Shown: positions 16,054 to 25,211 of the stretch, in pieces | How the letters are laid out: each line of letters begins with the position of its first letter | Position numbering within the stretch: the first letter of the stretch is position 1 | Source of the DNA: Nocardioides luteus | GTDB lineage: Bacteria > Actinomycetota > Actinomycetes > Propionibacteriales > Nocardioidaceae | NCBI RefSeq assembly: GCF_014648595.1 | Contig: NZ_BMRK01000008.1 | Coordinates: 124,001-188,000, forward strand | Direction of reading: 5' to 3' | Length of the DNA stretch: 64,000 nt | Program-made: the position numbers and the translations under genes | The notes under the pieces: generated by a model | Databases searched by the model: none | Seen by the model: only the letters and a program-made list of their open reading frames with translations | Told to the model about the DNA's origin: nothing

Positions 16054-17604
16054 TCAGGCCGTCCTCGGTTTCTCGTCGAACGAGCGCTGCGGGTGCACCA
16101 CGTCGAGGAGCTCCTGGGTGACCTGGCTGCCCAGGCTCCCCCAGTGGTCCTTGTAGCCGTAGACGCCGGCGAGGGTGCGTGACTCGTAGTCGCCGTTCAT
16201 GACCTCGATGTCATGGGGCGTGATCAGGCCGGGGTGAGCGACGCCGACCGCCGCGGAGACCTTCATCAGCTCCCGGCGCAGGGTCTTGAGGTAGCTGGCG
16301 CAGCGGTCGCCCTTGTCCTGCGGGTCGAGCCCGCCGGTGAGCCACTTGTTCTGCGTCGCGACCCCGGTCGGGCAGGTGTCGTCGTGACACCTCTGCGCCT
16401 GGATGCAGCCGACCGACATCATCGCCTCCCGGCCGACGTTGATCATGTCGGCACCGAGGGCGAACGCGACCGCGGCGTTCTCCGGCAGGCCCAGCTTGGC
16501 CGAGCCGATGAAGGTCACCGCGTCGGTCAGGCCGAGCTCGGCGAAGGTGCCGTAGACCCGGGAGAAGCCGATCCGGTATGGCATCGCGATCGCGTCGGAG
16601 AAGATCAGCGGCGCCGCGCCGGTGCCGCCCTCGGCGCCGTCGATGGTGATGAAGTCGACGCCCCGCTCGCCGGAGAGCATCTTGGCGGCGAGCTCCTGCC
16701 AGAAGCCCATCTCGCCGACCGCCGACTTGATGCCGACCGGGAGTCCGGTCTCGGTGGCGATCATCTCGACGAAGTCGAGCATCGAGTCGACGTCGTGGAA
16801 GGCGGTGTGTCGCGACGGAGACGCGCAGTCCTTGCCGACCTCGATGCCACGGATCTCGGCGATCTCCGGGGTCACCTTGGGCGCCGGCAGCAGACCGCCG
16901 AGCCCCGGCTTGGCGCCTTGGGAGAGCTTGATCTCGATCGCCTTGACCGGCGCCGTCGCGACCCGCTCCTTCAGCCGCTCGAGCGAGAAGGTGCCGTCGA
17001 GGTCACGGCACCCGAAGTAGGCCGTGCCGATCTGCATGATCAGGTCGGCACCGCCCTCGAGGTGGTAGGGCGAGATGCCGCCCTCGCCGGTGTTGTGCAT
17101 CGCCCCGGCCTTGTGGGCACCCAGGTTGAGCGCGGTGATCGCCGGCCCCGACAGTGACCCGAAGGACATCGCCGAGATGTTGACGATCGACTCGGGCCGG
17201 AAAGCCTTCGCCCGTCCGCGCGGACCACCGAGCACCTTCGCCGCGGGCAGCTTGGCGGCCGGGTCGTGGTCGTCGGGCAGCTTGTCGGCGAAGGTGCGGT
17301 GCTTGATGTGGATGTGGCCCTGGGTGTGCTCGATGTCGTTGTCGGTGCCGAAGCCGAAGTAGTTGTTCTGCTCCTTGGCGGAGGCGTACACCCAGCGGCG
17401 CTGGTCGCGGCTGAACGGCCGCTCCTCGTCGTTGCTGGTGACGATGTACTGCCGCAGCTCCGGACCGATCTTCTCCATCAGGTAGCGCGCATGCCCGACC
17501 ACCGGGAAGTTCCGCAGGATCGCGTGCTTGCGCTGGGTCAGGTCGCGGGCGGCGACCACGCCGGCGGCCACCACCGCTCCACCGAGCAGGGTCGTCATCT
17601 TCAT
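16054..17604 (-). CDS. FMN-binding glutamate synthase family protein
   Basis: A 516-residue protein matching the central FMN domain of glutamate synthase, present alone with an N-terminal membrane segment (TLLGGAVVAAGVVAARDL). Diagnostic stretches are ISAMSFGSLSGPAITALNLG, NTGEGGISPYHLEGGADL, QGAKPGLGGLLPAPKVTPE, and TIDGAEGGTGAAPL. The cysteines in VGCIQAQRCHDDTCPTG could hold an iron-sulphur cluster, as in GltB. ATG at 17604 has AGGAAG 6 bases upstream. It lacks the glutaminase domain, so it is not a complete GltB; its true reaction is uncertain. Confidence 0.85.
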   Translation of the reverse strand: MKMTTLLGGAVVAAGVVAARDLTQRKHAILRNFPVVGHARYLMEKIGPELRQYIVTSNDEERPFSRDQRRWVYASAKEQNNYFGFGTDNDIEHTQGHIHIKHRTFADKLPDDHDPAAKLPAAKVLGGPRGRAKAFRPESIVNISAMSFGSLSGPAITALNLGAHKAGAMHNTGEGGISPYHLEGGADLIMQIGTAYFGCRDLDGTFSLERLKERVATAPVKAIEIKLSQGAKPGLGGLLPAPKVTPEIAEIRGIEVGKDCASPSRHTAFHDVDSMLDFVEMIATETGLPVGIKSAVGEMGFWQELAAKMLSGERGVDFITIDGAEGGTGAAPLIFSDAIAMPYRIGFSRVYGTFAELGLTDAVTFIGSAKLGLPENAAVAFALGADMINVGREAMMSVGCIQAQRCHDDTCPTGVATQNKWLTGGLDPQDKGDRCASYLKTLRRELMKVSAAVGVAHPGLITPHDIEVMNGDYESRTLAGVYGYKDHWGSLGSQVTQELLDVVHPQRSFDEKPRTA

Positions 17605-17670
17605 ATAGGACTTCCTACCCGTCACCCACCTGCTTGTAAACGTCCGCAACGCGCCGCGCGCGTGCCACCG

Positions 17671-18663
17671 CTAGGCCAGCTCGGGGATGACCTTCGACTC
17701 GAAGAGCTCGATCGACGAACGGTCGTAGGCCGCGTCGGCGAAGTAGGTGATGGCGTACGTCATGCCGAGCGCCTCACGCTCCTTGAGCGCCTCCACGATC
17801 TGCTCGGGCGTGCCGTTGAGACCCGCGCTGCGCCAGCCCTCGGACATCTCGGCGACCTTCGCCTCGCCCAGGTGGGGAGTCAGCCGGGCGGCCGCCTCGC
17901 TCATCTTGCGCTCGACCTCCGCCTCGTTCTCACCGATGAAGACGTTGTAGTTGGAGGAGCGGGTGATCTCGCCGAAGTCGCGGCCGAGGTTCTCGCAGTG
18001 AGCCGCGAGGATGTCGGACTTGGTCTTGAACGTCTCCGGGTCGCCGGCGAAGTTGGTGTAGTCGGCGTACTGCGCCGCGATCTTCAGGGTCACCTTCTCG
18101 CCACCGCCGGCGATCCACAGCGGGATGCCGGAGCGACCCTGCTGCAGCGGCAGCGGCTGACAGATGGCGCCGTCGACCTGGTAGTACTTCCCGTCCAGCG
18201 ACGAGACGCCCTTGGTCCAGGCCTGCTGGAAGATCTGGACGCCCTCGCGCAGCATGCCGAGGCGGTCGCGAGCAGCCGGGAAACCGTAGCCGTAGGCGCG
18301 CCACTCGTGCTCGTACCAGCCGGCGCCGATGCCCATCTCGATGCGGCCACCGCTGATGTGGTCGGCGGTCGCGGCGACCTTCGCGAGGTAGGCGGGGTTG
18401 CGGTAGGACATGCACGAGCACATCTGCCCCAGGCGTACGCGTGAGGTCACCGCACCCAGTCCGGCCATCAACGACCAGGCCTCGTGGGTCGCCTGGTCGG
18501 ACGGCTCCGGGGTGGTGTGGAAGTGGTCGTAGACCCAGATGCTCTCCCAGGGCCCGGAGTCCGCGTGGGTCGCCAGGTCCTTCATCGTCGTCCACTGGTC
18601 GGCCGGGTCGATCCCGACGAGGTCGAAGCGCCATCCCTGCGGGACGAAGAAACCGAACTTCAT
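17671..18663 (-). CDS. LLM class flavin-dependent oxidoreductase, putatively F420
   Basis: A 330-residue luciferase-like monooxygenase fold protein. Visible features are MKFGFFVPQGW at the start, WVYDHFHTTP, SCMSYRNPAYLAKVAATADHISGGR and EMGIGAGWYEHEW, all typical of the F420-using branch common in actinobacteria. ATG at 18663 has AAGGAG upstream. It is divergent from ung. Substrate unknown. Confidence 0.85.
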   Translation of the reverse strand: MKFGFFVPQGWRFDLVGIDPADQWTTMKDLATHADSGPWESIWVYDHFHTTPEPSDQATHEAWSLMAGLGAVTSRVRLGQMCSCMSYRNPAYLAKVAATADHISGGRIEMGIGAGWYEHEWRAYGYGFPAARDRLGMLREGVQIFQQAWTKGVSSLDGKYYQVDGAICQPLPLQQGRSGIPLWIAGGGEKVTLKIAAQYADYTNFAGDPETFKTKSDILAAHCENLGRDFGEITRSSNYNVFIGENEAEVERKMSEAAARLTPHLGEAKVAEMSEGWRSAGLNGTPEQIVEALKEREALGMTYAITYFADAAYDRSSIELFESKVIPELA

Positions 18664-18739
18664 GTCTACTCCTTGATGAGTCCAACCTGGGTGCCACGGA
18701 CAACCTATCCGCCGGCGCCAGCCGATACCCTCATGATTT

Positions 18740-19429
18740 ATGAGCGCACTCGCCGGACTCGTGGACAAGGGCCTGATGGCTGCCGACTGGGCCGAGGCGC
18801 TGGCGCCGGCCGAGCCGCAGATCGAGCAGATGGGCCGCTTCCTGCGCGAGGAGCTCGCGGCCCGGCGCCCCTACCTCCCCGACGGCGACCGCATCTTCAA
18901 CGCCTTCCGGCGCCCGCTGCGCGACGTACGCGTCCTGATCGTCGGCCAGGACCCCTACCCGACCATCGGCCACCCGATCGGGCTCAGCTTCGCGGTCGAG
19001 AAGGACGTACGCCCCCTGCCCGCCTCGCTGCGCAACATCTACGCCGAGCTGACCACCGACCTCGACCTGAAGATGCCCGAGCACGGCGACCTCTCGGCCT
19101 GGGCCGACCGCGGGGTGATGCTGCTCAACACCTCGCTGACCGTGCGGCCGGGCGCCCCGGCGTCCCACTCGAAGAAGGGCTGGGAGGAGGTCACCGGTCG
19201 GGCTATCGACGTCCTCGGCCGCCGCGGCGGGCCGCTGGTCGCGATCTTGTGGGGCCGGCACGCGCAGAACCTCGAGCCGAGGCTCAACGGTGTCCCCGCG
19301 ATCAAGTCGGTCCACCCCTCACCGTTGTCCGCGCGCCGCGGCTTCTTCGGCTCCCGGCCGTTCTCCCGCGCCAACGCGCTGCTGGTCGAGCAGGGTGGGT
19401 CGCCGCTCGACTGGTCCCTGCCGGAGTGA
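18740..19429 (+). CDS. ung: Uracil-DNA glycosylase
   Basis: A 229-residue family 1 UDG that excises uracil from DNA. The water-activating loop is GQDPYP (Asp about residue 70), the uracil-binding Asn is in LLNTSLTV, and the DNA-intercalation loop is [24 protein letters not shown] 8 bases before ATG suggests a leaderless mRNA. Confidence 0.95.
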   Translation: MSALAGLVDKGLMAADWAEALAPAEPQIEQMGRFLREELAARRPYLPDGDRIFNAFRRPLRDVRVLIVGQDPYPTIGHPIGLSFAVEKDVRPLPASLRNIYAELTTDLDLKMPEHGDLSAWADRGVMLLNTSLTVRPGAPASHSKKGWEEVTGRAIDVLGRRGGPLVAILWGRHAQNLEPRLNGVPAIKSVHPSPLSARRGFFGSRPFSRANALLVEQGGSPLDWSLPE

Positions 19430-19508
19430 TCTCGGCCGGTGTGATCTCTGCCGGCCAGGCGGACTAGGATCGGCGCATCGGTTCGTCGGCGCGGTGAACG
19501 GGGGTCAC

Positions 19509-20060
19509 GTGGGCGAGAACTCGGCCGGTCCGGCGCTGTCGGTCTCGGGCCGCCTCAAGGTCGGCGGCACCATCCTCGTCGTCCTGCTCGCGGTCTGGGC
19601 CGCCTTGCTCGGCGCCCGGCTCCTGATGGACCGGACCGGACCGCCCGAGTATCCGGCCGAGGACGTACGCGACTGGGCGACCTTCGCCGACCACCTCGTC
19701 CTGGGCACGGCGGAGGACGACGGCCTGGAGATCACCGCCGTGCTGTGGAGCCGTCAGGGCGCTCATCCGATCGGTCGGCGAGTCTCGTTCGAGGCGGAGC
19801 TGAGCGCCGGCGCGGCGTACGCGGTGCCGGTGGCCTGGACCGGCGGCGACGACGGCCGCTGGGTGGCGCTGGCCCCCGAGGCGGTCGTCCCGATCGACGG
19901 TGGGCGGATCGATGCGGGCCACGAGACCTGGGTCGGCGACATCACCGGGAAGTCGCCGCGCGCGCTGGCCGCCGAGCTCTACGAGACCGGCCCGTATCCG
20001 GCCGCGGTGCCCCACCTCTACGAGAGTCTCGAGCAACGTCTCGCCGCTGTGGAGCGCTAG
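19509..20060 (+). CDS. Single-pass membrane protein of unknown function
   Basis: A 183-residue protein with one N-terminal membrane segment (about 20-40, LKVGGTILVVLLAVWAALLGARLL) and an extracytoplasmic domain without a recognised family. GTG at 19509 follows GGGG; GTG at 19494 is an alternative with five more residues. TAGGAT at 19465-19470 is a possible -10. The downstream rhomboid gene begins 14 bases after its stop. Confidence 0.6.
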   Translation: MGENSAGPALSVSGRLKVGGTILVVLLAVWAALLGARLLMDRTGPPEYPAEDVRDWATFADHLVLGTAEDDGLEITAVLWSRQGAHPIGRRVSFEAELSAGAAYAVPVAWTGGDDGRWVALAPEAVVPIDGGRIDAGHETWVGDITGKSPRALAAELYETGPYPAAVPHLYESLEQRLAAVER

Positions 20061-20061
20061 G

Positions 20062-20067
20062 TAGGAT
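20062..20067 (+). promoter_or_regulatory. -10 element of the rhomboid gene (leaderless)
   Basis: TAGGAT lies 6 bases before GTG at 20074. Confidence 0.55.
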
Positions 20068-20073
20068 TCTGGC

Positions 20074-20667
20074 GTGAGCCAGGACTCCCCTACACGGCCC
20101 CAGCGCGCCAGCTGGCTCCGGGCCGGCATCTGGTCGCTCGGTTTCGTCGCGGTGCTCTGGATCCTCGAGGCGACCGACTACGTCAGCGGCCACCAGCTCG
20201 ACTCGCTCGGCATCATGCCGCGCACCGACGCCGGCCTCATCGGCATCGTCTTCGCTCCCGTGCTCCACTTCGGCTGGGCCCACCTCTACGGCAACACGCT
20301 GCCCGCGCTCATCCTCGGCTTCCTGGTGCTCGCCTCCGGCGTGGGGCGCGGGATCGTGGCGACCCTCATCATCTGGGTCGTCGGTGGTGTCGGCGTCTGG
20401 GTGTTCTCGCCCCCGGGCAGCATCACCGCCGGCACCTCGATGCTGATCTTCGGCTGGCTCGTCTACCTGATCATGCGCGGGCTCTTCAGTCACAAGGTCA
20501 GCCAGATCGTCATCGGCGTACTGATCTTCCTGGCCTACGGCAGCCTGCTCCTCGGCGTGCTCCCCGGGCAGACCGGCGTCTCCTGGCAGGGCCACCTCTT
20601 CGGCGCGATCGGCGGGGCGATCGCGGCCTGGCTGCTCAACGACCCGCCACAGAAGAAGGCCCGATAA
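20074..20667 (+). CDS. Rhomboid family intramembrane serine protease
   Basis: A 197-residue protein with six predicted membrane segments. Rhomboid features are present: HLYGN (Asn about residue 74), the catalytic serine in TAGTSMLIFG (about 121), and the catalytic histidine in WQGHLFGAIGGAIAAW (about 173). Rhomboids cleave transmembrane substrates inside the bilayer; the substrate is unknown. The motif is GTSM rather than the more common GxSG. Confidence 0.85.
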   Translation: MSQDSPTRPQRASWLRAGIWSLGFVAVLWILEATDYVSGHQLDSLGIMPRTDAGLIGIVFAPVLHFGWAHLYGNTLPALILGFLVLASGVGRGIVATLIIWVVGGVGVWVFSPPGSITAGTSMLIFGWLVYLIMRGLFSHKVSQIVIGVLIFLAYGSLLLGVLPGQTGVSWQGHLFGAIGGAIAAWLLNDPPQKKAR

Positions 20668-20702
20668 CCGCTCTGCCCCGCGGGCTGGTGGAGACTGGCA
20701 CC

Positions 20703-21551
20703 ATGCAGATCCTCTCCATCCAGTCGCACGTGGCGTTCGGCTACGTCGGCAACTCGGCCGCCGTCTTCCCGATCCAGCGCCTCGGCCACGAGGTTTGGCC
20801 GGTGCTCACGGTCAACTTCTCCAATCACACCGGCTACGGCGCTTGGCGCGGACCGGTCGTGGCGGCCGACGAGGTGGCCGCGGTCATCGAGGGGATCTCC
20901 GAGCGCGACGGCCTCTCCACCGTCTCCGCGGTGCTCTCGGGCTACCAGGGCGACCCGGCCGTGGGCGCGATCGTCCTCGACTCCGTACGCCGGGTGAAGG
21001 AGCTCAACCCGCGAGCCCTCTACTGCTGCGACCCGGTGATGGGCGACGTCGGGCGCGGGATGTTCGTCCGCGAGGGCATCCCGGAGTTCATGCGCGACGA
21101 GGTCGTCCCCGCCGCCGACGTGATCACGCCGAACCACTTCGAGCTCAACTTCCTCGCCGGCGTCGAGTCGACGAGCACGGTGCAGGAGGTGCTCGCCGCG
21201 GTCGACGTGGTCCGCCAGTCCGGCCCCTCCAACGTGCTGGTGACCTCGGTGATCACCGACGACCCGAACCACCTCGACCTGGTCGCTGTCTCCGACGAGG
21301 GCGCCTGGTCGGTCACCACTCCCCTGCTCCCGATCTCCCCCAACGGCGGCGGCGACGTCACCGCAGCGGTCTACCTCTCCCACCTGCTCTCGACCGGCTC
21401 CACGCCGACCGCCCTCGGCCGCACCGCGAACACCCTCTTCGCCATCCTCGACCGGACGCTGAAGTCAGGTCGCCGTGAGCTCGAGCTCGTCGCCTCCCAG
21501 GACGACATCGCCGACCCGCCGACGACGTACGAGGTCACCCAACTCCGCTGA
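20703..21551 (+). CDS. pdxY: Pyridoxal kinase
   Basis: A 282-residue ribokinase-superfamily kinase that phosphorylates pyridoxal to PLP. Family segments include SIQSHVAFGYVGNSAAVFP, the CDPVMGD loop, ITPNHFELNFLAG, and the ATP/anion hole NGGGDVTAAVYL, where the expected GxGD is GGGD. ATG at 20703 follows GGTGGAG. It is adjacent to tRNA-Thr on the other strand. Confidence 0.92.
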   Translation: MQILSIQSHVAFGYVGNSAAVFPIQRLGHEVWPVLTVNFSNHTGYGAWRGPVVAADEVAAVIEGISERDGLSTVSAVLSGYQGDPAVGAIVLDSVRRVKELNPRALYCCDPVMGDVGRGMFVREGIPEFMRDEVVPAADVITPNHFELNFLAGVESTSTVQEVLAAVDVVRQSGPSNVLVTSVITDDPNHLDLVAVSDEGAWSVTTPLLPISPNGGGDVTAAVYLSHLLSTGSTPTALGRTANTLFAILDRTLKSGRRELELVASQDDIADPPTTYEVTQLR

Positions 21552-21561
21552 AACAGATAAA

Positions 21562-21637
21562 TGGAGCCGGTGACAGGAGTCGAACCCGCGACATCCTCAT
21601 TACAAGTGAGGCGCTCTACCAACTGAGCTACACCGGC
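21562..21637 (-). tRNA. tRNA-Thr (anticodon TGT)
   Basis: A full cloverleaf reads on the minus strand. The acceptor stem GCCGGTG/CACCGGC is perfect, the D arm is AGCTCAGTTGGTAGAGC, the anticodon stem CCTCA/TGAGG encloses CTTGTAA (anticodon TGT), and the T loop is GTTCGACTC. Discriminator T and an encoded CCA end the gene. A TACGAT hexamer about 30 bases upstream could be its -10. Confidence 0.95.
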
Positions 21638-21796
21638 ATGCCGTACGTCATCCGTGACGGCTGGACAATCGTAGCCATCCGCCTCGCGATACACGCAGCC
21701 GACGGGCCCAACCAAACCCTCGGAGACATGCGCGTGACCTCCATCTGAGATGGTTTCGTCTCATCCGACGACTACGGGTACACGAAGGGAAAGCGG

Positions 21797-23326
21797 ATGA
21801 CAGACATCTTGGGCTCCATCAACGGGGTCATCTGGAGCGACTGGCTGGTGTATCTCTGCCTCGCGGTGGGGGTGTTCTTCTCGGTGCGGTCGCGGTTCCT
21901 CCAGGTCCGCCACTTCCCCGAGATGATCCGGCTGCTCGCGCGCGGGGAGAAGTCCTCGTCGGGGGTCTCCTCGTTCCAGGCGCTCGCCATGTCGCTGGCG
22001 GGTCGCGTCGGGACGGGCAACATCGCCGGTGTCGCGACCGCGATCGCATTCGGTGGCCCGGGCGCGATGTTCTGGATGTGGGCGGTGGCCTTCCTCGGCG
22101 CCTCGACGTCGTTCGTCGAGAGCACCCTCGGCCAGGTCTACAAGACCCGCGACCCGCTGACCGGTGAGTACCGCGGCGGTCCGGCCTACTACTTCAGCCG
22201 AGCCTTCGCCCACACCCGGGCGAAGAAGCTCTTCACCGTGTACGGGTTCGTCTTCGCGGCCGTGACCGTGCTCGCGTGCGGCGTGCTCCTCCCCGGTGTC
22301 CAGGCCAACTCGATGACCGCCAGCATGACCAACGCCTGGGGCCTCCCGGCCTGGGGCGTCGCGATCGCGACCGTCATCGTCTTCGCGTTCGTCGTCGTGG
22401 GCGGCGTCAAGCGCATCGCCTCCTTCGCCACGCTGGTGGTCCCGTTCATGGCGGTCGCGTACGTCGCCGCTGCTCTGGTCGTCGTCGTGGTGAACTCCTC
22501 GCAGATCCCCTCGGTGATCAGCGACGTCTTCTCCAGCGCCTTCGGCATGCACTCGGCCTTCGGCGCCGTGCTCGGTCTGGCCGTGATGTGGGGCGTCAAG
22601 CGCGGCGTCTACTCCAACGAGGCCGGGCAGGGCACCGGCCCGCACGCGGCCGCCGCGGCCGAGGTCTCCCACCCGGCGAAGCAAGGCCTCGTGCAGGCCT
22701 TCGCGGTCTACGTCGACACCCTCTTCGTCTGCTCGGCCACCGGGTTCCTGATCCTCTCCACCGGCGCCTACCGCGTCTTCGAGGACGGCAGCGAGACCAG
22801 CGGCGTGCTCGCCGACGGCGGCTCCCTCGCAGCCAACGTCGAGGTCGGTCCGGCCTACACGCAGACCGCGTTCGACACGGTCTTCCCGGGGGTGGGTGCG
22901 TCCTTCATCGCGATCTCGCTGGCGTTCTTCTGCTTCACCACGATGGTGGCCTACTACTACATGGCCGAGACCAACCTGCGCTTCATCGTCGGGCGCCACT
23001 CCACCACCCTGCTGGGCGGTGCGCGCGGCGTCTCGATCGGCCGGGTCACCACGCTGCTGCTGCAGGCGATCATCCTGGCCGCCTCCGCGTACGGCTGTGT
23101 CTCGACGGCCAGCGACGCCTGGACGCTCGGCGACATCGGCGTCGGCCTGATGGCGTGGCTGAACATCATCGGCATCCTCGTTCTCCAGCAGCCCGCGTTC
23201 GCCGCGCTGCGTGACTACGAGAAGCAGAAGAAGCAGGGCCTCGACCCGGTCTTCGACCCGCACGCGCTGGACATCGTCGGAGCGACGTACTGGGAGACCT
23301 ACGAGCCGGAGCGCGAGCGGGTCTAG
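21797..23326 (+). CDS. AGCS family amino acid:cation symporter
   Basis: A 509-residue multi-pass membrane protein of the alanine/glycine:cation symporter family. Signature stretches are SLAGRVGTGNIAGVATAIAFGGPGA, RGGPAYYF, RGVYSNEAGQGTGPHAAAAAE and ATGFLILSTGAY. It should import alanine or glycine with sodium. ATG at 21797 follows AGGGAAAG. The stop overlaps the opposite gene's stop by 3 bases (ctag). Confidence 0.92.
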   Translation: MTDILGSINGVIWSDWLVYLCLAVGVFFSVRSRFLQVRHFPEMIRLLARGEKSSSGVSSFQALAMSLAGRVGTGNIAGVATAIAFGGPGAMFWMWAVAFLGASTSFVESTLGQVYKTRDPLTGEYRGGPAYYFSRAFAHTRAKKLFTVYGFVFAAVTVLACGVLLPGVQANSMTASMTNAWGLPAWGVAIATVIVFAFVVVGGVKRIASFATLVVPFMAVAYVAAALVVVVVNSSQIPSVISDVFSSAFGMHSAFGAVLGLAVMWGVKRGVYSNEAGQGTGPHAAAAAEVSHPAKQGLVQAFAVYVDTLFVCSATGFLILSTGAYRVFEDGSETSGVLADGGSLAANVEVGPAYTQTAFDTVFPGVGASFIAISLAFFCFTTMVAYYYMAETNLRFIVGRHSTTLLGGARGVSIGRVTTLLLQAIILAASAYGCVSTASDAWTLGDIGVGLMAWLNIIGILVLQQPAFAALRDYEKQKKQGLDPVFDPHALDIVGATYWETYEPERERV

Positions 23327-25164
23327 ACGAGGTCCCGCCAGGCGGCGACCTCGGCATCGGGGTCGCCGCAGCCGACGTCGCCGATGCTGTTGTCCGCAGC
23401 GATGTCGGAGATGGTGCCCGACCGCTGGACGTCCGTGGTGGCGGGCAAGGCGCACAGGTAGGTCAGCGCCTTGCGGAAGCTCGTGGCCGACCTGTCCGGT
23501 AGATAGAGCTCCGTCTCGAGCACGCCGTCATCCCGGGACCTGAGGACGACCTCGACAGCAGTGCCGTCGGCCGGGTTCTTCTCCATCCAGGCGAGCAGGT
23601 CGGTGACAGCCTGCAGGTGGCCGGCCTCGCAGTCGAGCTGCACGAAGCGCGATCTGTCGCTATCGGTGCCGTAGGCGAGCCGCACCCACGTCTGCGGCAT
23701 GCCGGCTCGCCACCGAGCGGACCGGTAGGAGCAGGCGCTCTTGACGAGCGCCGCGACCTCCGCCGACGGCATCTCCGGTTCGTCGCCCCCGAGAACGATG
23801 TTCGCGACGACTGGGATGCCCCGGTCCCGGCCGTGGGGAACCTCGAGCTCGGCCTTCTCCAGGTGCGGGTGCGCCGACGGGCTCATGTTCTCGGCGGCGT
23901 ACTCCTCCCAGGTGCCCGAGGTCGCGCCCGGGGTCGAAGCGCGTTGCCACCAGCCGACCGCTGAACCGGCAAGTCCGATCACGATCGCCAGGCTGACCAG
24001 ATAGATCAGTACGTGACGTCGCGCCGCCCCGGTTGCTCCGGTCTCACGCGCGGACCGCTCCGACTCGGCGATCGCGAGGAGCGGGAACACGATCAGATAG
24101 GCCAGCACGGCGTACGCGACGAGTGCCCACACGATCACCCAGTGCAGCCACTCGTCGGTGAAGGAGAACCACGGAGTCTCCACGCCACAACGGCGGAGGC
24201 TACCGCCACCGATGCAGGTCGCCTGGGACCATCGTGCGTAGAGGACGCCGCTGGCCAAGGCCACGACCGAGCCGGCCTGATAGAGCCATCCGGTCGCCAG
24301 CATCAGCGCCGGCGGGAGGTCGTCCCAGCCCGCCACGATCCGTGACAGCGATCTCCGCGCCACGATGGCGGCGATCAGCGGCAGCAGAGCGATCCCGCTC
24401 GCTACCGCTAGGATCCAGGGCAGCTCGTTCGCCACCCAGACATCCGTCGCGCACGACGCGGATGCGTGGGCGCACGCGGCCAGCTCCGCTCGCACCCCGT
24501 CGTACTGGATCATCGCGATCAGCCCGATGCCGAACGCGACGAGCCAGAAGAGCGCCCCGCAGACCCACAGCGCCAGCGCTGCTGTGCTCAACTGGTCACG
24601 GAGGCTCAACGCCTCATCCTCGGGCTGTGACTTCTTCCGCTTCGACTTCTTCTGCTTGCTCTTCTTCGGCTGCGACTCTTCCGGCTCCCCGACGTGACTC
24701 GCCATCCGGCCGAGACTCACCATGATGCCGATGGAGAGCAGCGCCCCCGCAGCGACCATGAACCTGCCGGTCCCGGCCGCATCGGCAGCGGTGTCGATCT
24801 CGGAGCCTCCGCTCCGGGCCGGGATGTACCACCCGATCGCGTACTCCGGATTCAGCACCATGACCAGGCCCCAGCCGACCAGCAGAAGCCCGGGGCTCGA
24901 CACCGTCAGGACGGCGGGGGTCACGAAGACGGCCCGACGCTGCCGCGGCGTCGCACCGAATCCGGCCACGAGGAACGCCACGGGCCAGGCCACCGCCACA
25001 ATGCCTGCTACGGCCCAGAACACGAACACGCCCCAGTAGCCGACGTTCGCGTGCAGCCGCTCGAGACAGCCGGCCAGCACCGCAACGCTCAGGGACGCTG
25101 CCAGGACACGCATGACGCGCAGGTTCGTCGTCGGGCGCCGTGAAGAAAGCCGGTCACCGATCAC
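23323..25164 (-). CDS. Large multi-pass membrane protein, unknown
   Basis: A 613-residue protein with several hydrophobic helices in the N-terminal two-thirds, a cytoplasmic lysine/serine repeat (QPKKSKQKKSKRKKSQPED, about 170-190), and a C-terminal soluble domain after the last membrane segment. No family was recognised. GTG at 25164 has TACGAT 6 bases upstream; ATG at 25113 is the alternative. Cysteine pairs in ACAHASASC and ATCIGGGSLRRC suggest extracytoplasmic disulphides. Confidence 0.65.
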   Translation of the reverse strand: MIGDRLSSRRPTTNLRVMRVLAASLSVAVLAGCLERLHANVGYWGVFVFWAVAGIVAVAWPVAFLVAGFGATPRQRRAVFVTPAVLTVSSPGLLLVGWGLVMVLNPEYAIGWYIPARSGGSEIDTAADAAGTGRFMVAAGALLSIGIMVSLGRMASHVGEPEESQPKKSKQKKSKRKKSQPEDEALSLRDQLSTAALALWVCGALFWLVAFGIGLIAMIQYDGVRAELAACAHASASCATDVWVANELPWILAVASGIALLPLIAAIVARRSLSRIVAGWDDLPPALMLATGWLYQAGSVVALASGVLYARWSQATCIGGGSLRRCGVETPWFSFTDEWLHWVIVWALVAYAVLAYLIVFPLLAIAESERSARETGATGAARRHVLIYLVSLAIVIGLAGSAVGWWQRASTPGATSGTWEEYAAENMSPSAHPHLEKAELEVPHGRDRGIPVVANIVLGGDEPEMPSAEVAALVKSACSYRSARWRAGMPQTWVRLAYGTDSDRSRFVQLDCEAGHLQAVTDLLAWMEKNPADGTAVEVVLRSRDDGVLETELYLPDRSATSFRKALTYLCALPATTDVQRSGTISDIAADNSIGDVGCGDPDAEVAAWRDLV

Positions 25165-25211
25165 TGCCTCATCGTAAAGACGGCGTCGTCCTCGACGAGA
25201 ATCTCGCCGGC